From contig NZ_JAPFQN010000003.1 of NCBI RefSeq assembly GCF_026241165.1, positions 1 to 64,000 of the forward strand: DNA of 64,000 bases, read 5' to 3'. Positions 26,879 to 35,162 of this stretch are shown in pieces; the stretch's first letter is position 1, and each line of letters opens with the position of its first letter. Source of the DNA: Mangrovivirga halotolerans (GTDB lineage Bacteria > Bacteroidota > Bacteroidia > Cytophagales > Cyclobacteriaceae). The notes beneath the pieces were generated by a model, which worked only from the letters and a program-made list of their open reading frames with translations, ran no database searches and was not told the DNA's origin. The translations under genes were made by a program, and so were the position numbers.

Positions 26879-28219
26879 TTACCCCGCAATCTTGCCGTTT
26901 TTCTGGTACTCGCGAATAATAGCTCGTTCAAGATCACTTAGGTATATTTCATTATTATCTCTTGAGTAAGCTTTTAATGTGCAATATCTGATAATGTTGG
27001 TGATGGCACCACCAGCAAGTTCATATTGCTTGGCGATTTTTTTAAAGTCTATTGCTTCATCCATTAAGAAATCTTCAGGAAATGCCTTTTTCCATAATTG
27101 ATAACGCAATTCAGCATCGGGCATTGGGAATAAAATAGTACTTTGAAATCTTCTTGTGAAAGCCGCATCCATATTATTCTTAAGGTTTGATGCTAAAATT
27201 ACTAATCCTGGGAAATCTTCTATTCGCTGAAGTAAATACGAAACTTCCTGATTTGCATACCGGTCGTTTGCACTTGAAGTTTGGGTTCTTTTACCAAATA
27301 ATGAATCGGCCTCATCAAAAAAGAGTGCCCAACGTTTATTTTCAGCCATATCAAATAATTGTTTGAGATTTTTTTCAGTCTCTCCAATCCATTTCGATAC
27401 TACTAAACTTAAGTCAACCCGATATACAGGAATATCAAATTCATTGCCTATTAATGAGGCAGTCAAGGTTTTGCCAGTGCCGGGAGGTCCATAAAAAAGT
27501 GTTCGGTATCCGGGCTTGAGTCTTCGTTTAAGGTCCGAATGGCCCAGTAATTTATTTCCATGTTCCATCCAGATTCTTAGTTCCTCCATGGCTTCAAATG
27601 TATCGTAGGGCAGTACCAAATCATCCCATTTCATTTGAGTGGTAATTCTTTTTGCAGGGAAAGAAGAGCTATACTCAGGCACATAAGTTTCACCATTTAT
27701 AATAGCCAGTAGTTCATCGCTTGGATATAGCTGACCCGACAAACGAGGGGTCCCTGGCTCAGCAGGCAAGATTTGAATGAGGCCATGACGCATTAACTTA
27801 CTGTCTGGTTCAAGAAACGATCGGATCTCTAACCTGCAAATGGGGTCATTTCCTCCCATTAAGAAGAGAATGGTTTCTCCAGTTGGGTAGCAAAGTTTGT
27901 GATCGCCTTTAACAACTCCCCCCAATACTGAGAAAGTATATTCATCGTGACTTTGTAAAATTCGAATGCCTTTAAATGTATCGGGGTAATAATGTGGCAG
28001 AATAGTTAAAGCAATAATGAATTGCTCATATTCATTTAAGCCAAATTGAGAAATTAGTTTGGAATTCGAATTTGAGAAAATATCTTCAATGGATTGCTTG
28101 TCGATACCCTGATATCTCCAAAATTTTTCCTTATCTGAAGTGTTGTCGATAGAGGAAAAAAAAGACCCAAAAACATTAGAGACAGTGTTATAAACCTTAA
28201 AAATCTGATTTAAATCCAT
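26879..28219 (-). CDS. AAA+ ATPase of the eCIS (Afp15-like) type
   Basis: 446-aa cytoplasmic ATPase. The N-terminal ~200 residues are a specific non-ATPase domain (FGLNEYEQFIIALTILPHYYP, LMGGNDPICRLEIR); the C-terminal AAA core has Walker A GPPGTGKT (244-251), Walker B ALFFDEAD (298-305), sensor-1 Asn345 and the arginine finger pair Arg356/Arg357. This layout is that of the ATPase found in extracellular contractile injection system clusters (Afp15 in the antifeeding prophage), where it is needed for particle assembly or loading. Here the divergent neighbour encodes a DUF4157 protein, another eCIS hallmark, but no sheath, tube or baseplate gene is in the window. Confidence 0.88.
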   Translation of the reverse strand: MDLNQIFKVYNTVSNVFGSFFSSIDNTSDKEKFWRYQGIDKQSIEDIFSNSNSKLISQFGLNEYEQFIIALTILPHYYPDTFKGIRILQSHDEYTFSVLGGVVKGDHKLCYPTGETILFLMGGNDPICRLEIRSFLEPDSKLMRHGLIQILPAEPGTPRLSGQLYPSDELLAIINGETYVPEYSSSFPAKRITTQMKWDDLVLPYDTFEAMEELRIWMEHGNKLLGHSDLKRRLKPGYRTLFYGPPGTGKTLTASLIGNEFDIPVYRVDLSLVVSKWIGETEKNLKQLFDMAENKRWALFFDEADSLFGKRTQTSSANDRYANQEVSYLLQRIEDFPGLVILASNLKNNMDAAFTRRFQSTILFPMPDAELRYQLWKKAFPEDFLMDEAIDFKKIAKQYELAGGAITNIIRYCTLKAYSRDNNEIYLSDLERAIIREYQKNGKIAG

Positions 28220-28428
28220 TAATGATAGATTCTGGTTTAAAAAATGGTTGAATCTTCAAATTAAATTAATCGAAGTCATATTTTTGAGTTAAAATTTAAA
28301 AAGTGTATTTTTTGGCGTTTAATTTTTTCATTCGCACACGAAACTTTTTAATTAGATAATCCATAAGGGGAGGAGTAAATTATCTCAAATGTTTCCGGTG
28401 GTGAAATATAAGTTACATTCATTCAACC

Positions 28429-29766
28429 ATGTATCAATCAACTAAAGCAAAAAATGCTAATACAAATAAGGGGAGTGATCCAGTAAAAAGTAAGCTGCCT
28501 AATAATATTTGTGCAGCCCTTAAATCCAGAGCTCCTGCACCTGGCTCAAACATGATTCAACGTTCTGTTGATCAGAAGGGGGGACAGGCCCAAAAGAAGA
28601 AAACATCCAATGCTCCGGCAAGTGTAAATTTACCAGCAGATGTAAAAGGAAAAATGGAAAATTCCTTTGGAGCAGATTTTTCAGGAGTTAAAATTCATAC
28701 CAATGATAAGTCAGCAGCTGATATAGGGGCTTTGGCATATACACAGGGAGATAATATACATTTTGCTCCAGGCCAGTATGATCCAGCTAGCTCAAAAGGT
28801 CAGGAACTACTGGGGCACGAATTAACTCATGTAGTACAGCAACGTCAGGGCAGGGTAAAACCTGATGCCCAACAGAACAAAGGTGGCTTTAACATTAATG
28901 CTGATCAGGCATTGGAAAAAGAAGCTGATGAAATGGGTAAAAGAGTTTCACAAGGAGAAAAAATATCGCCTGATTTATTGACAAGAGCTCAAAGTAATTC
29001 CATTCAAGCCAAATCACCTTCAGATAAGGTGAAAGAATTTCAAAGCCAGACCTATTATCAAACCAATTTCACCCCAGCTACAGGTCGCGGTCTTTTTGAT
29101 GTGGGATTAAATCCACTTAATGGACGTTTGGTGATTCAATTATTTGTGAATTTTAATTTTGTCGATGGAACTGCAGCTGATTTTGCCGGATTATCCGGAC
29201 AATCGAAGACCTGGACAGATTCTGAAAAAGAATCGTGGAAAGCAAAATTCGTGAAGTTGATTGAAGGCAGATGGGGAGGGAAATATCATTTTATTAATCC
29301 TAACCTGCCTGGTATTACTGTCTATACCGATGTAGAGATCGAGGAATCTAATACAAACTGGCACTATCAATTAAATGTAACTAAAATCCCTGAAAACGGA
29401 TTTAAAGGAAGTAGTATATCACATTATACCGATTCTTCGGGTAATGCCTTAGGTCAGAAGAATAAACATTACGGAACACTCGATTCTGAAGATTTAAAAT
29501 TTACGGATAAGGGAGCTGCTGAGAAGCAAGTCGGGGCTGTACATGAATTTGGACATATGATTGGGCTGGGAGATGAGTATAATGACGGGAAAAGTGGCAT
29601 TACACATGCCGCAATGGTTAAGACCGCATTAGGTCAAACTTTAACTGAGGGAAAGAATAATGATATAATGTCAGCAGGCAATTCTATTGAAAAACAGCAT
29701 TACGTTACTTTTCTGGATGCTCTTCAAAAATTAACTTCTGATAATTCATGGAAATTTAAACCTTGA
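28429..29766 (+). CDS. DUF4157 (eCIS core) protein with C-terminal metzincin-like domain
   Basis: 445 aa without signal peptide. Residues ~1-60 are a Lys/Asn/Ala/Gly-rich disordered leader. Residues ~66-145 are DUF4157: LPADVKGKMENSFGADFSGV, VKIHTND, ALAYTQGDNIHFAPGQY and the zincin motif HELTH (130-134) with a likely third ligand in EKEADEMG (163-170). A C-terminal domain holds a second zinc motif, HEFGHMIGLGDEY (372-384), of metzincin form HExxHxxGxxD, followed by DIMSAG (412-417), which fits a Met-turn. It is thus probably a protein with two metalloprotease-type centres and a candidate cargo/effector of a contractile injection system. A small lipoprotein gene follows after eight bp. Confidence 0.88.
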   Translation: MYQSTKAKNANTNKGSDPVKSKLPNNICAALKSRAPAPGSNMIQRSVDQKGGQAQKKKTSNAPASVNLPADVKGKMENSFGADFSGVKIHTNDKSAADIGALAYTQGDNIHFAPGQYDPASSKGQELLGHELTHVVQQRQGRVKPDAQQNKGGFNINADQALEKEADEMGKRVSQGEKISPDLLTRAQSNSIQAKSPSDKVKEFQSQTYYQTNFTPATGRGLFDVGLNPLNGRLVIQLFVNFNFVDGTAADFAGLSGQSKTWTDSEKESWKAKFVKLIEGRWGGKYHFINPNLPGITVYTDVEIEESNTNWHYQLNVTKIPENGFKGSSISHYTDSSGNALGQKNKHYGTLDSEDLKFTDKGAAEKQVGAVHEFGHMIGLGDEYNDGKSGITHAAMVKTALGQTLTEGKNNDIMSAGNSIEKQHYVTFLDALQKLTSDNSWKFKP

Positions 29767-29774
29767 TTTAATCA

Positions 29775-30317
29775 ATGAAACTAATTGTAATATCTATTTT
29801 GCTACTGGTGAATATATCTTGCCAAAACGCAAGCAATGAAACAACAAACAGTGAAATAAAATCAAACGACATGGAAACAAAATCAAACACATGTTTTCCA
29901 AATGAATTAGAAGGATATATTTCAGATAATACTCTTTTTCTTTACTCTGTTATAGCAAGAGATACAATAGATTATTTAGGCAATAAAATATTTTTAGTGG
30001 ATAGGGATAATGAATTTAGAAGAATTGAAAACGAAGAAATTCCGGACCAGGGAGAAGTATTTAGTTCAAGTCCTAAAGAAACAAGTATAGAAATTGATTC
30101 GAAGAAACTGGAAGAATTTAAAGCCTATCTTTCTGATTTGAGTAGCCGGATAAATAGTAAAGCCTATGAAACGCCCCGAAACATAGATATAGCAGGAGGA
30201 GTGAATAAGTATGTTTATTTTAAAGTTGGAGATAAACAGAATTTTAGCTGTTTTGAGCCAGATTCAGATACTTTGGTTAATGAGATTGAAGCACGCTTTA
30301 ACAAAATCTTTGAGTGA
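29775..30317 (+). CDS. Small lipoprotein, possible partner of the DUF4157 protein
   Basis: 180 aa with a short signal peptide and lipobox (VNISC, Cys16), then a ~25-residue Asn/Ser/Thr-rich linker and a compact acidic domain with no recognised motif. It starts eight bp after the DUF4157-metzincin gene and is almost certainly on its transcript. Genes in this place in toxin loci often encode immunity proteins, and periplasmic anchoring would suit protection against a returning metalloprotease, but nothing in the sequence proves that. Confidence 0.75.
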   Translation: MKLIVISILLLVNISCQNASNETTNSEIKSNDMETKSNTCFPNELEGYISDNTLFLYSVIARDTIDYLGNKIFLVDRDNEFRRIENEEIPDQGEVFSSSPKETSIEIDSKKLEEFKAYLSDLSSRINSKAYETPRNIDIAGGVNKYVYFKVGDKQNFSCFEPDSDTLVNEIEARFNKIFE

Positions 30318-30367
30318 AATTTCAATAACCATTCAATTTATGGGAATGTAAAGTTTACTAATCTATT

Positions 30368-30904
30368 ATGTTAACCTATTCTCTTCAGGAAAGTGATTAT
30401 TTAAGGTTTTTATTATACCGTGCCTCAGAGTCAAAGTCTGTACTAAACCGTAAAAAGAGAAACCTGATTATGATTATTGTAACCATAATCTGTCTTTCGT
30501 TTTTGCTTTATCTAAATAATGATTCAGCTTTGATTTTGTTTTTTTTGGTTTCGTGCATTGTTTTATTATTTACCTATCCATTTTATTTTAAATGGCGTTA
30601 CAAGAACTTTTATAAATCATATATTGATCAGAATTTTAAAGATAGAATTAATAAGAAAACGTCAATTTGGATTCGAGGGGATGTACTCTTTATTGAATCT
30701 GATGAGATCAATCAATCTTTTCCGATAAATAAAATTAGCGAAGTAATAGAAATACAGGATAACTATTTTTTGAACTTATTTTCCGGTGATTATATAATTA
30801 TCTCCCGCGATAATACGAATGCTTCTGATAGCTTTATAAAAAAGCTAATGCAGGAAATGAATCACAAATATATTTTTAAAGATAAAAGAAAGTGGATTTG
30901 GTGA
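30368..30904 (+). CDS. Membrane protein with YcxB-like C-terminal domain
   Basis: 178 aa. Two adjacent hydrophobic helices (about residues 32-50 and 53-72) are followed by a ~95-residue soluble domain with strands such as SIWIRGDVLFIESDEINQSFPINKISEVIEIQDNYF in outline, like the YcxB-type PH-like domain of bacterial membrane proteins. Its role is unknown. It follows the small lipoprotein by 50 bp in the same direction and may belong to the same unit as the DUF4157 gene. Confidence 0.75.
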   Translation: MLTYSLQESDYLRFLLYRASESKSVLNRKKRNLIMIIVTIICLSFLLYLNNDSALILFFLVSCIVLLFTYPFYFKWRYKNFYKSYIDQNFKDRINKKTSIWIRGDVLFIESDEINQSFPINKISEVIEIQDNYFLNLFSGDYIIISRDNTNASDSFIKKLMQEMNHKYIFKDKRKWIW

Positions 30905-30981
30905 ACTGATGATTCTTTCTGACTTTATTTTACCATAAAAGAAGAAAGAACTATCTTGCCGCAGAATTAATTTAAATTGGA

Positions 30982-31446
30982 ATGGCAAAAGTAATTATTG
31001 AAAGTTTTAAGGAGTTTGAAGAATACGTAGGGAAGGAGATAGGAGTATCAGAGTATATACAGATTACACAAGATCAGATAAATAAGTTTGCAGATGCAAC
31101 ACTTGATCATCAATGGATACATTTAGATGAAGAGAGGGCCAAAACAGAAAGTCCTTTTAAATCTACTGTAGCTCATGGTTTTTTAACCTTGTCATTAGTT
31201 CCACATTTATGGCATCAAATTGCTGACATCAGGAATATCAAAATGCTCGTTAATTACGGAATTGAAAAATTTAGGTTTGGTGCTCCGGTTTTATCAGATG
31301 ATGAAGTTAGATTAAGAGTAAAGCTTAGAGCCATTACTGATTTACGAGGGATTAGTAAAACGGAAATGGATATCAAGATGGAAATTAAAGATAATCCTAA
31401 GCCGGCATTCACAGGCACTTTAGTGTTTTTATATCATTTTAAGTAA
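30982..31446 (+). CDS. MaoC-like (R)-specific enoyl-CoA hydratase
   Basis: 154-aa hot-dog fold protein. The signature catalytic helix region reads QINKFADATLDHQWIHLDEERA, with Asp and His (DHQWIH) as the hydratase pair, followed by ESPFKSTVAHGFLTLSL, the typical MaoC loop. Enzymes of this type add water to trans-2-enoyl-CoA to give (R)-3-hydroxyacyl-CoA, linking beta-oxidation with polyhydroxyalkanoate or lipid pathways. It stands alone, 77 bp after the YcxB-like gene, and ends at a clear terminator. Confidence 0.92.
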   Translation: MAKVIIESFKEFEEYVGKEIGVSEYIQITQDQINKFADATLDHQWIHLDEERAKTESPFKSTVAHGFLTLSLVPHLWHQIADIRNIKMLVNYGIEKFRFGAPVLSDDEVRLRVKLRAITDLRGISKTEMDIKMEIKDNPKPAFTGTLVFLYHFK

Positions 31447-31468
31447 TAAGAAATCAAATTATATCCAG

Positions 31469-31503
31469 GGCTAACGAGATTTGTTTTTCGTTAGCCTTTT
31501 TTT
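31469..31503 (+). terminator. Rho-independent terminator
   Basis: GGCTAACGA (31469-31477) and TCGTTAGCC (31488-31496) form a perfect 9-bp stem, followed by seven T. It ends the MaoC transcript. Confidence 0.92.
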
Positions 31504-31936
31504 ATGTTGTTTCGGTTTAATTTTCAATCACATTTATGTAAAACTTTATGCGAATTAATTTTTTAGGGCTTTTTTTAAACCGAATTTTTTTCAAAAGATG
31601 AATTGCGTTGAATTTTAGGTTAAAATTTTACCCTCTTTTTGCTTTTCTTGCCCAAATTTTATTTGGATATCATAAGAATATTTGAAATATTATAATAATT
31701 ATATAAAATGTTATACTTTTGTCTCTTGTGATTTTCATTTTGCTACCTGTTTTCTTTAACAATTATTTAATAATAGCCTTTTTTTATTAATATAATTTTA
31801 TAATTAATGCCCAAAAATATCTTAATTTGAAGTATCTCTAAAAATTTATTGATAATTTTTTAATTCAGAATCATTCTCTACATTTGTTTAATATCGAAAT
31901 CGATTATTTGGTTATAGATTAAATAAAGCAAATAAT
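31504..31936. other. Long AT-rich non-coding stretch before the ammonium transporter
   Basis: About 430 bases of very AT-rich DNA with no open frame worth calling. TACTTTTG at 31714-31721 fits the TAnnTTTG -7 element of the main Bacteroidota sigma factor, but I see no TTTG at the proper distance upstream, so a promoter is not established. The stretch leads into a long palindrome at 31937-31979. Confidence 0.5.
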
Positions 31937-31979
31937 CTTTCAGTATTTTTTGAAATTTCCGCGGAAAAAATATTGAAAG
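31937..31979 (+). promoter_or_regulatory. Long nested palindrome before amt (operator or 5' leader hairpin)
   Basis: CTTTCAGTATTTTTT (31937-31951) pairs with AAAAAATATTGAAAG (31965-31979) over 15 positions with one G-T pair. Between the arms lies the perfect 12-bp palindrome TTTCCGCGGAAA (31956-31967), the only GC-rich spot nearby. It ends 40 bp before the amt start codon. It could be an operator or, if transcribed, a stable hairpin in the leader of the mRNA. Confidence 0.55.
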
Positions 31980-32019
31980 TTCATCAACAACAAATCGTTT
32001 ACCACTAATTAATTAAGCA

Positions 32020-33396
32020 ATGGAGAATTTGAGTTCAAAAGAGTCATTACTTCAGGAAAGTATATCGCAAGATACTATAGAAGTAATGTCTGATAGTGTT
32101 ATGACAGCAACGACTGAGCCTGTTACTACAGCTGGAACTGATCCGGCTGCAGTTTTTGCATCAGCACAAGATTTAAGTGATGTGTTATTAACAACTAACA
32201 ACTTGTGGATGATCGTCGCGACCGCCCTGGTCTTTTTGATGCATTTGGGTTTTGCTGGTGTGGAAGCCGGATTTACTCAGTCAAAGAATACAGTGAATAT
32301 TCTATTTAAGAATACCCTTACGCCGGTAATAGGTATATTGACTTTCGCGTTAATGGGATTTAACCTCATGTATCCAGGTTTTGAGACTCCTGGTTGGTTT
32401 GGGTTTTCAGGCTTTTGGATTGAAAGTCCTGCCGGGGGATCTACAGCAGATTATGCAGGAGGAGGATATACTTACTGGACAGACTTTTTGTTTCAGGCAA
32501 TGTTTGCCGCGACAGCAGCTACAATTGTTTCTGGAGCAGTAGCTGAAAGGATAAAGCTGAGTTCTTATCTTATTTTTACTATTCTATTTGTAGGAATCGT
32601 TTATCCTGTAATCGGTTCATGGAAATGGGGTGGTGGTGCTCTTGATGCTTTAGGTTTTTATGATTTTGCTGGTTCAACCCTTGTTCACTCAGTAGGGGGA
32701 TGGGGTGCTCTTGCAGGAATTCTTGTGTTAGGTCCAAGAATTGGTAAGTATATGAATGGGAAAGTAAATGATTTCCCGGGTTCTTCTGTTCCATTAGCGA
32801 CTATGGGTGTATTTCTGCTTTGGTTTGGCTGGTTTGGATTTAATGGAGGGTCTGTGCTTTCTGCTGATCCGGGATTGGTTTCTTATGTATTAGTAACTAC
32901 CAGTCTGGGAGCGTGCGCCGGTGCATTGGGTTCGTTTATAATGGCTCACTTTGTTTTTAAAAGAATGGATTTGGGTATGGTCTTAAACGGTGTTCTTGCC
33001 GGGCTTGTAGCGGTTACTGCCGGTGCGGATGTCTTCAGTACTGCAGATGCCGTGATAGCAGGATTTATTGGAGGTTTCCTAGTGGTGTTATCAGCTGTGC
33101 TTTTAGATAAATTAAAGCTTGATGACGCTGTGGGTGCGGTTTCAGTACATCTCACTGTAGGGATATGGGGTACCCTGGCTGTAGGAATATTTGGTTCAAA
33201 TGCTGATGGTGCAATGCCATTTCTTCCTCAGCTAATCGGAGTAGGAGTCTGTGGTGCCGCAGCATTTTCATGTGCTTCTTTAATCTTCCTTGCTTTAAAA
33301 TATACTATTGGGGTCCGGGTCTCAGAAGAACATGAGAAAGAAGGTCTGGATTCTCACGAACACGGAATTAGAGGTTACACTATAATTCTCGAATAA
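32020..33396 (+). CDS. amt: Ammonium transporter (Amt/MEP/Rh family)
   Basis: 458-aa inner-membrane trimeric channel for NH4+/NH3. Eleven helices begin near residue 60. Key elements are GFAGVEAGFTQSKN (family signature), the ISGAVAERI-type motif (VSGAVAERIKL, 170-180), and the twin pore histidines His223 (STLVHSVGG) and His377 (VSVHLTVGIWG). Residues 1-58 form an unusual Ser/Thr/Asp/Glu-rich extension without a clear signal peptide; the ATG at 32020 is used because no later Met precedes the first helix except internal ones at 23 and 28. A palindrome lies upstream and a porin gene follows. No glnK gene is adjacent. Confidence 0.95.
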   Translation: MENLSSKESLLQESISQDTIEVMSDSVMTATTEPVTTAGTDPAAVFASAQDLSDVLLTTNNLWMIVATALVFLMHLGFAGVEAGFTQSKNTVNILFKNTLTPVIGILTFALMGFNLMYPGFETPGWFGFSGFWIESPAGGSTADYAGGGYTYWTDFLFQAMFAATAATIVSGAVAERIKLSSYLIFTILFVGIVYPVIGSWKWGGGALDALGFYDFAGSTLVHSVGGWGALAGILVLGPRIGKYMNGKVNDFPGSSVPLATMGVFLLWFGWFGFNGGSVLSADPGLVSYVLVTTSLGACAGALGSFIMAHFVFKRMDLGMVLNGVLAGLVAVTAGADVFSTADAVIAGFIGGFLVVLSAVLLDKLKLDDAVGAVSVHLTVGIWGTLAVGIFGSNADGAMPFLPQLIGVGVCGAAAFSCASLIFLALKYTIGVRVSEEHEKEGLDSHEHGIRGYTIILE

Positions 33397-33420
33397 CTAC
33401 AATTTATAAGAGTAAAAAGA

Positions 33421-33446
33421 CCCGGCAGAGCTGCCACTCTGCCGGG
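33421..33446 (+). other. GC-rich intercistronic hairpin between amt and porin
   Basis: CCCGGCAGAG (33421-33430) pairs perfectly with CTCTGCCGGG (33437-33446) around a six-base loop. No T run follows, so it is not a good terminator; it more likely stabilises the 3' end of the amt message or lowers read-through. A second small hairpin (GTTGTT/AACAAC, 33458-33476) follows. Confidence 0.75.
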
Positions 33447-33514
33447 CAATAAAACACGTTGTTCTGCTGCAACAACAGAAAAACAAATGTTCAATTCAAA
33501 TTACGTCTAAGTCG

Positions 33515-34564
33515 ATGAAAAATGCAACAAAACTAATCTTAACGTTGTTTCTGGTGAATACTGCCATATTTGCCCAGGAAGCAGAAGTAGTTGAAGAAAT
33601 GAAGTCTGCAGGATTACAAATATCCGGATCTGCCGATATATATTATAAATACGATTTCTCCGGTGAATCAAATATTCCTACAAGTTTTGCCGATGCTCAA
33701 AATACGGTCGCAATTGGAATGCTGGATATAGGTCTTTCCCATAGTACCGGAAAAGTTTCTTTTGTAGGTGAGTTTTCTTTTGGTCCAAGAAGCTTTAAGT
33801 CAATTCCAACGTTAACTGATGGAGGTGGTACCGAGCGTTATATTAATATTCAAAACCTCTACATGAGTTATGCTCTAACTGATAAGCTAACGCTTACTGG
33901 AGGTTATATGGGTACTTTTGTTGGCTATGAGGTTATTTCTCCAGCTGCAAATTTTAATTACAGTACTTCATATTTATTTACCAATGGACCATTTCAAAAT
34001 GCTGGTTTAAAAGCTGAATATGCATTTTCTGATCAAGTGAGTTTGATGGTGGGTGTGTTCAATGATTGGAATGTTTATGAAGACGGAAATGGTGTTACTG
34101 ATTTTGGTGCTCAGTTATATCTCGCACCTGTTGAAGGCTGGGATGTTTATCTAAACTATTTGTCTGGTTCTCCTTCAGGATCAGTTCTGGATTTAACTAC
34201 CGGGTTTCAAATTACGGATGATTTCTACCTCGGAGCGAATGCTGCAACTTATTCAGCTGATGGGGAAGACGCAGGAGGTTATTCCGGTGTAGCTCTATAT
34301 CCACAATATTCATTTACAGATAAGGTTGCTCTGGGTTATCGAGGAGAATTTTTCTCTGTAAAGGAATATGAAGTTGAAGGAATAACTGTTCCTTCTGAAA
34401 GTGTTTACTCAAGTACTTTAACACTTAATTATTATAGTGGGCCGATGACTTTTATTACCGAAGTGAGGCTTGATAATGCCGAAAATGAGTGGTTTGTTGA
34501 TGGTGATGCTGATCCTTCACAGTCTGCTTCACAATTGCTTTTCGCAGCAGTTTACTCATTTTAA
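33515..34564 (+). CDS. Outer-membrane beta-barrel porin (bbp2/OmpL-like)
   Basis: 349 aa with signal peptide (ends at IFAQ, residue 20). The mature chain is a run of amphipathic strands with aromatic girdles (SADIYYKYDFS, YINIQNLYMSYALTDKLTLTGG in outline, LYLAPVEGWDVYLNYLSG) and ends in Phe (AAVYSF), the outer-membrane insertion signal. This matches the putative beta-barrel porin-2 family. Position right after amt, separated by a hairpin but no terminator, suggests it provides outer-membrane passage for ammonium or another small nitrogen source. Co-expression is inferred. Confidence 0.87.
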   Translation: MKNATKLILTLFLVNTAIFAQEAEVVEEMKSAGLQISGSADIYYKYDFSGESNIPTSFADAQNTVAIGMLDIGLSHSTGKVSFVGEFSFGPRSFKSIPTLTDGGGTERYINIQNLYMSYALTDKLTLTGGYMGTFVGYEVISPAANFNYSTSYLFTNGPFQNAGLKAEYAFSDQVSLMVGVFNDWNVYEDGNGVTDFGAQLYLAPVEGWDVYLNYLSGSPSGSVLDLTTGFQITDDFYLGANAATYSADGEDAGGYSGVALYPQYSFTDKVALGYRGEFFSVKEYEVEGITVPSESVYSSTLTLNYYSGPMTFITEVRLDNAENEWFVDGDADPSQSASQLLFAAVYSF

Positions 34565-34575
34565 TTACAATCTTT

Positions 34576-34610
34576 ATTGCGTGCAGAGATGTGTTAACTC
34601 TGCACGCAAT
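34576..34610 (+). terminator. Hairpin terminator after the porin
   Basis: ATTGCGTGCAGAG (34576-34588) and CTCTGCACGCAAT (34598-34610) form a perfect 13-bp stem with a nine-base loop, followed by TATTTCCCTTTTT. It ends the amt-porin unit. Confidence 0.85.
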
Positions 34611-34637
34611 TATTTCCCTTTTTAACTATATATTGTT

Positions 34638-35159
34638 ATGCTTTATTTATTGATTTCATCTCTAATGATCTTAAATCCTTTTAAAGAGGTACGAGAATTT
34701 AAGGAGAAGGCCTTATCTGATACGGTATACATTAAATCTGAAATTAACTTTGACTTCAATGAGAAGTTTAGTGATTTTAAAAAGGTCAGGAAAAAAGAGT
34801 CTGATAATTTTAAATTTCTGGTATCAGATAAAGAAAATGATTATTTCAGTTTTATAGATGGGTACTATCTGAAATCTCAAATATTATTGGGAAAAAAAGT
34901 AGTTGGTGCAATCAGGTATCATGTTACTCTTAAAATGATCGATGATAAGATTATTCTTAACTTAGATAACCCAACTTTTCTTCCATATGAAAAAAATCGT
35001 TTTGGAAGAATGGAACCTAAATATGGAAGGGAAATGTCATTTTCAAAATTATCAACAAGCAGACTTGATGAGAAAGTCAGGGAGGAGATCATTGCTTCTT
35101 TTGAATCATTTTCCACAGAATACCTTGAGAAACTAAAGGTTGCAATCATTTCTGGTTAG
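34638..35159 (+). CDS. Small exported or membrane-tethered protein of unknown function
   Basis: 173 aa. A short hydrophobic N-terminus (MLYLLISSLMIL) could be a signal or anchor. The rest is a compact alpha/beta domain with alternating strands (DTVYIKSEINFDFN, YFSFIDGYYLKSQI, AIRYHVTLKMIDDKIIL) and a C-terminal helix, which faintly resembles the DUF4468 TBP-like fold of Bacteroidota. The match is not strong. Its stop codon lies three bp from the converging PPK2 gene. Confidence 0.65.
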   Translation: MLYLLISSLMILNPFKEVREFKEKALSDTVYIKSEINFDFNEKFSDFKKVRKKESDNFKFLVSDKENDYFSFIDGYYLKSQILLGKKVVGAIRYHVTLKMIDDKIILNLDNPTFLPYEKNRFGRMEPKYGREMSFSKLSTSRLDEKVREEIIASFESFSTEYLEKLKVAIISG

Positions 35160-35162
35160 TAA

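Noticed and set aside
28261-28330. Bacteroidota TAnnTTTG promoter in TATTTTTTGG upstream of the DUF4157 gene
   Set aside because: The spacing within the element is off by one base and no TTTG box was seen at the right distance.
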